Shown here piece after piece: positions 61,258 to 64,000 of a stretch of DNA of 64,000 bases. The position numbers and the translations under genes are program-made. The DNA lies in assembly GCA_014800945.1 (NCBI GenBank), contig JAAVFD010000027.1, positions 19,418-83,417 on the forward strand. The letters run 5' to 3'. The notes below the pieces were generated by a model that saw nothing but the letters and a program-made list of their open reading frames with translations, ran no database searches and was not told the origin of the DNA. Numbering within the stretch: the first letter of the stretch is position 1; the number at the start of each line of letters is the position of its first letter. Origin of the DNA: Barnesiella sp. GTDB taxonomy: Bacteria > Bacteroidota > Bacteroidia > Bacteroidales > Muribaculaceae.

Positions 61258-61659
61258 TTACTTTACTGATGCGAGTAGAACAACTTTGTATAAATCGTCT
61301 GACGAATCATCGGAAGACATTCCCCATCTTATATCAATGTCCGGATTGGCATCCGAAAGAGTGGCTGTTATTGATGAAAGTTCTGACATTTTTAGCTGCT
61401 TATTGCCGCAACGAAAATCTATGAGTAGATTGTTAACTTTATCAATCTTGCATGGCAGGCTGTTTACGGCATTGTTAAATGCTTCACCAAGATTGGCATT
61501 GACGCATGAAGTTACATAGTTTTCTCCATCAGCAGAAAGAACAGTTATTATATCATGCTTGTCAAGTGCTATTATACCTGCCGAAGTGCAGAGGTTATCG
61601 AGTTCCCGAATATCACCATAAACAGCATAGCCGTTCCATTCTGAAATTTCTTTTGTCAT
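61258..61659 (-). CDS. Orphan FtsZ C-terminal-domain-like protein
   Basis: 133 residues, no signal peptide, no membrane span. Residues about 60-133 follow the C-terminal (tubulin-2) domain of Bacteroidota FtsZ: a helix ending NAVNSLPCKIDKVNNLLIDF (as in A...SPLL...I..A..+LFNI), then LKMSELSSI (as in LTMEEMNEI) and DIDIRWGMSSDD...YKVVLLAS (as in DVEVIWGVAVDNS...KITVLATG). The GTPase domain and the C-terminal peptide that binds FtsA/ZapA are absent. The first 55 residues match nothing I know. It might modulate FtsZ or be an unrelated beta-alpha fold with chance similarity. Its promoter lies inside a perfect 12-bp inverted repeat. Confidence 0.55.
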   Translation of the reverse strand: MTKEISEWNGYAVYGDIRELDNLCTSAGIIALDKHDIITVLSADGENYVTSCVNANLGEAFNNAVNSLPCKIDKVNNLLIDFRCGNKQLKMSELSSITATLSDANPDIDIRWGMSSDDSSDDLYKVVLLASVK

Positions 61660-61690
61660 AGTTCTTTACATTTGATTGTTTTATAATATT

Positions 61691-61731
61691 GTACCGCAAA
61701 ATTACGACATCACTGTCTCATTTTGCGGTAC
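61691..61731. promoter_or_regulatory. Perfect 12-bp inverted repeat over a promoter
   Basis: GTACCGCAAAAT (61691-61702) is inverted as ATTTTGCGGTAC (61720-61731), spacer 17. The left arm overlaps the minus-strand -7 box TAATTTTG (61697-61704) of the FtsZ-CTD-like gene. An operator is the favoured reading; a terminator for the upstream UDG-like gene is possible but there is no T-run. Confidence 0.55.
61697..61704 (-). promoter_or_regulatory. -7 box of the FtsZ-CTD-like gene
   Basis: TAATTTTG then C on the minus strand, exact match, 37 bases upstream of ATG 61659, embedded in the inverted repeat. Confidence 0.6.
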
Positions 61732-61759
61732 TAATTATATTAATAAACCTGGAGGGTTA

Positions 61760-62506
61760 TTATTTCGTGGTATTACTTCTTTCTCTTATTAATTTTACAA
61801 GAGATTCAATATGAGTACTTTCATCTTTTCCTTGAGGATGTTCGGAAACATAATAAAACACATTATCTTTCTCGTAAACCTTAATTTCATACTCATTTGA
61901 GCCACCAAATATTTCGCTTCCTACTACGGTCGGTTCATCAGTGCCCAGAATATTTCTCAAAAACGGCATAGCCCACCCTTCACCCGTTAACAAAACAACA
62001 TGTCTTGGAGAGAAAAAATCAATCTCGGTTTTCATTATTTCACAAGCGGAAGGTAGTTGAGCATAATAGAGCGCATCAGAAGGGTTTTGCCCATCCGGTG
62101 CTATTTTGCAAAGATTACTCCAAGCTATATGCTGCAATTCATCATTGGGATAAAAAGCTTTAGATACATTCTTTATCACGCGCCAAAAGGCGGATTTATT
62201 AGAGTTGTATCCATTTGTATCGCCTGCACATTCCTCGACCCATAGCATTTGGTCGTCTCTGTCAAATGCTCTATCGGGATTGTTGGGGTCAAATATATCT
62301 TCTACTGTAGTATCGAAGCATACCCAGCCGTTATTGGCACGTCCGTAGAACATCAGTCCGGTATTCTTTTCGGTGGGATAGAGTCTTCCCCACTGAATAC
62401 AGAATTTTATGTATTCCTCGCTTTTGGCTTCGGGAACTTCATCTGTCAATGCTTGATAGAAGGGCTTGAGTTTTGCAGCTAACTCATTCTTGTTGAAATT
62501 ATTCAT
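61760..62506 (-). CDS. Unknown protein, possibly uracil-DNA-glycosylase fold
   Basis: 248 residues, soluble. GLMFYGRANNGW resembles motif 1 of UDG-like proteins; WSNLCKIAPDG could be the substrate-pocket strand and HVVLLTGEGW a later core strand; a C-terminal EHPQGKD may hold the conserved His. Each match is weak on its own. If right, it would act on nucleic acid or a nucleobase-like substrate, but the catalytic Asp/His pair cannot be assigned. It starts 9 bases after the next gene's stop, so the two may be cotranscribed. Confidence 0.55.
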   Translation of the reverse strand: MNNFNKNELAAKLKPFYQALTDEVPEAKSEEYIKFCIQWGRLYPTEKNTGLMFYGRANNGWVCFDTTVEDIFDPNNPDRAFDRDDQMLWVEECAGDTNGYNSNKSAFWRVIKNVSKAFYPNDELQHIAWSNLCKIAPDGQNPSDALYYAQLPSACEIMKTEIDFFSPRHVVLLTGEGWAMPFLRNILGTDEPTVVGSEIFGGSNEYEIKVYEKDNVFYYVSEHPQGKDESTHIESLVKLIRERSNTTK

Positions 62507-62515
62507 AAAAATATT

Positions 62516-64000
62516 TTAGTTTAATGGTACTATTGTTTCAAACATCAGTTCGGGAGAGTTGACTTCGTTAACGGCTTCGCCGGTAGTGATATCGATATAG
62601 ATATTTACTTTGTTGCTTGTCGCCGGATCAACACCACTATATGTTATTATGCCGTTTTCATACGATGAATATCTAACATAATCAGGGAAGATTACGTTGC
62701 AGTGAATTGTGCCTGATTGTAGGGAATTTAGATCAAGCCAGTGTATTTCGGGGTTTGTCTTATCTTCATTGAAGTACCAAAGTTTTCCCTGAAATTCAAT
62801 GTCATAATTGTCAGATTCAACTTTCTTGATTACCTCCCACGTGTTGTTTTTGAGATCGCAGATTGTCAGGTATCCGTTTGCGAAGACATACACTTTATCA
62901 TCGTTAACTATCATCTGGGAAATAAGATTACCATATTCGGATGTTCCGTCTTTAAAAGTATAGGTATATCTGAAATCATTCCATTTATTTAATGTTACTA
63001 TTTTTTTGAAAGTTATTTCACCGGGCTTTTCTCCCGGGATTATATTATATATGGTTGGCAATGGTAATTTTTCATATGCTGCTTTATTAATAGCACTTAT
63101 AACTTCGTCTCTTGTCATATTATAATTAACAGAGCCGCTAGGAGTTAGGTCACTAATATCCACCTTTTGATCATAAGTCGCATTGATCATTATATACAAT
63201 TTATTTTTGCTTTTAAATGCTGAAATATTGCCTTTGTTGCCATAGTAAGGAAATTCAAATTTTAAATGATCATACCAATACATTGGGATAGTATCCCAAT
63301 AAAAGTTCCAATCCTGATCCCAGTCCAGCGAATACTCGTATAATCCCAGATCACCAACCGGGATTGAGCTTGGGAAATCTTCGTTTAGAGAACCGGCAAA
63401 CTCGCTGGAAAAACCATCTTTAGACAAACTGAGATCAAATTTAGTAAATCCCGAATGAGGCCATCCAAAATATATTTGTGATTCACTGTTGTAATTGTCA
63501 AATTCTCCAACGATGCCATTGTCGGTAACTATTATACCCTCGGGATCGTATATGGCTCCGTAACCGGTGGTAATCTGCTCAAATGAAGCACTGTCATTTG
63601 TGAAATTAAATTTGAATGCTGCATCAGAACTGTTAGCGATAAAGTACAAATCACCGCTATTGGATTCCACGAATTTCCCGGCAAGTTCAGAGGAACCGTA
63701 CAGAATAGTCTTGCTTATATTATCAACGCACCAGATTTTTCCGTCTGATTTGCGGACAAGAAGGTGCTTGTACGGCACATCCTGCCGTATCCACTTACCT
63801 TCATCTGTATCCTCGTTATATTCCCATTTGTCTGAAACTTTGTCCCCGTCGCTATCATAATATGAGCAGTCGGTAACCATTAGATAGTTATCGGAGATAT
63901 TGAAAAGATTTTTGGGAACAATACGGAGTTTCTCTTCATGCTCCAATCTGTTGCCAAGAGTGTCGGTAGAGAAATAGACAGCCACAGCAGTAATATTGCC
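62516..64000 (-). CDS. Propeller-like protein of unknown function (5' partial)
   Basis: The frame stays open through base 64000, so the true start lies outside the window; the GTG at 63985 is internal. About 494 residues are visible, built of repeated beta strands with Tyr/Trp and Asp/Asn turns, e.g. KHLLVRKSDGKIWCVDN, VEFNSGDLYFIANSSD-type strands, KVYVFANGYLTICDL and GKLWYFNEDKTNPEIHW. This looks like a beta-propeller, perhaps secreted. No catalytic motif. It precedes the UDG-like gene by 9 bases. Confidence 0.6.
   Translation of the reverse strand, partial: GNITAVAVYFSTDTLGNRLEHEEKLRIVPKNLFNISDNYLMVTDCSYYDSDGDKVSDKWEYNEDTDEGKWIRQDVPYKHLLVRKSDGKIWCVDNISKTILYGSSELAGKFVESNSGDLYFIANSSDAAFKFNFTNDSASFEQITTGYGAIYDPEGIIVTDNGIVGEFDNYNSESQIYFGWPHSGFTKFDLSLSKDGFSSEFAGSLNEDFPSSIPVGDLGLYEYSLDWDQDWNFYWDTIPMYWYDHLKFEFPYYGNKGNISAFKSKNKLYIMINATYDQKVDISDLTPSGSVNYNMTRDEVISAINKAAYEKLPLPTIYNIIPGEKPGEITFKKIVTLNKWNDFRYTYTFKDGTSEYGNLISQMIVNDDKVYVFANGYLTICDLKNNTWEVIKKVESDNYDIEFQGKLWYFNEDKTNPEIHWLDLNSLQSGTIHCNVIFPDYVRYSSYENGIITYSGVDPATSNKVNIYIDITTGEAVNEVNSPELMFETIVPLN

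Overview
The window is 64 kb of gene-dense, AT-leaning chromosome from a member of the Bacteroidales. Many genes lack a purine-rich Shine-Dalgarno. Their upstream regions instead carry the Bacteroidota -7 box TAnnTTTG, often followed by C. The gene content is also typical: a FeoA-FeoB fusion, a NusB-YajC-YbbR-CoaE cluster, SppA-LpxK-PNP-ThiL, MlaE/MlaF, a single-subunit PurT, an EF-G2 paralogue and a DUF3943 protein. A Muribaculaceae-like host is my guess, not a proof. Most of the window is core chromosome. tRNA-Gly(CCC) and tRNA-Gln(TTG) are present; there is no rRNA, CRISPR array or intact transposase.

Layout. 1-6.5 kb: end of an S41 protease, 5-formyl-THF cyclo-ligase, feoAB and, convergent, mutS2. 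6.6-12.9 kb: HdeD-like membrane protein, a secreted Trp-rich repeat protein, a FadL-like porin and two secreted alpha/beta hydrolases. 13-21.3 kb: sppA-lpxK-punA-thiL and nusB-yajC-ybbR-coaE. 21.3-25.9 kb (minus): a ThrC-like protein without its PLP lysine, a small conserved protein, an acyltransferase and a nitrilase-family amidase, plus a DUF3943 outer-membrane protein. 26-31.4 kb: Nim-like flavoprotein, cupin, TIGR04076-like protein, then thrS-infC-rpmI-rplT. 31.4-38.9 kb (minus): one tightly packed run speA-truA-C69 peptidase-C1 peptidase-TlpA-like-queD-queE. 39-40.8 kb: OmpA/TPR lipoprotein and tRNA-Gly.

40.9-44.5 kb is the accessory stretch. A 20-bp direct repeat (two TGTTTCGCA separated by AA) brackets 3.3 kb. 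Inside are the N-terminal stub of a tyrosine recombinase, two membrane proteins, two small secreted proteins sharing an H-x4-C...C-x2-C pattern and two very small ORFs. It looks like a decayed integrative element or a cassette without its integrase.

44.5-64 kb: prfC, a TrmH/SpoU methyltransferase, radA, purT, lon, fusA2 (EF-G-like, catalytic His replaced), a lipoprotein, mlaF/mlaE, an ECF sigma factor, NfeD-like protease, UPF0104 protein, tRNA-Gln, tyrS, a 133-aa protein whose second half resembles the C-terminal domain of FtsZ, a UDG-like protein and a propeller-like protein cut by the window end.

Best leads: the repeat-bracketed cassette, the orphan FtsZ-CTD-like protein with an operator-like palindrome over its promoter, the ThrC pseudoenzyme, the internally duplicated NusB, EF-G2, and several promoters that imply leaderless mRNAs.
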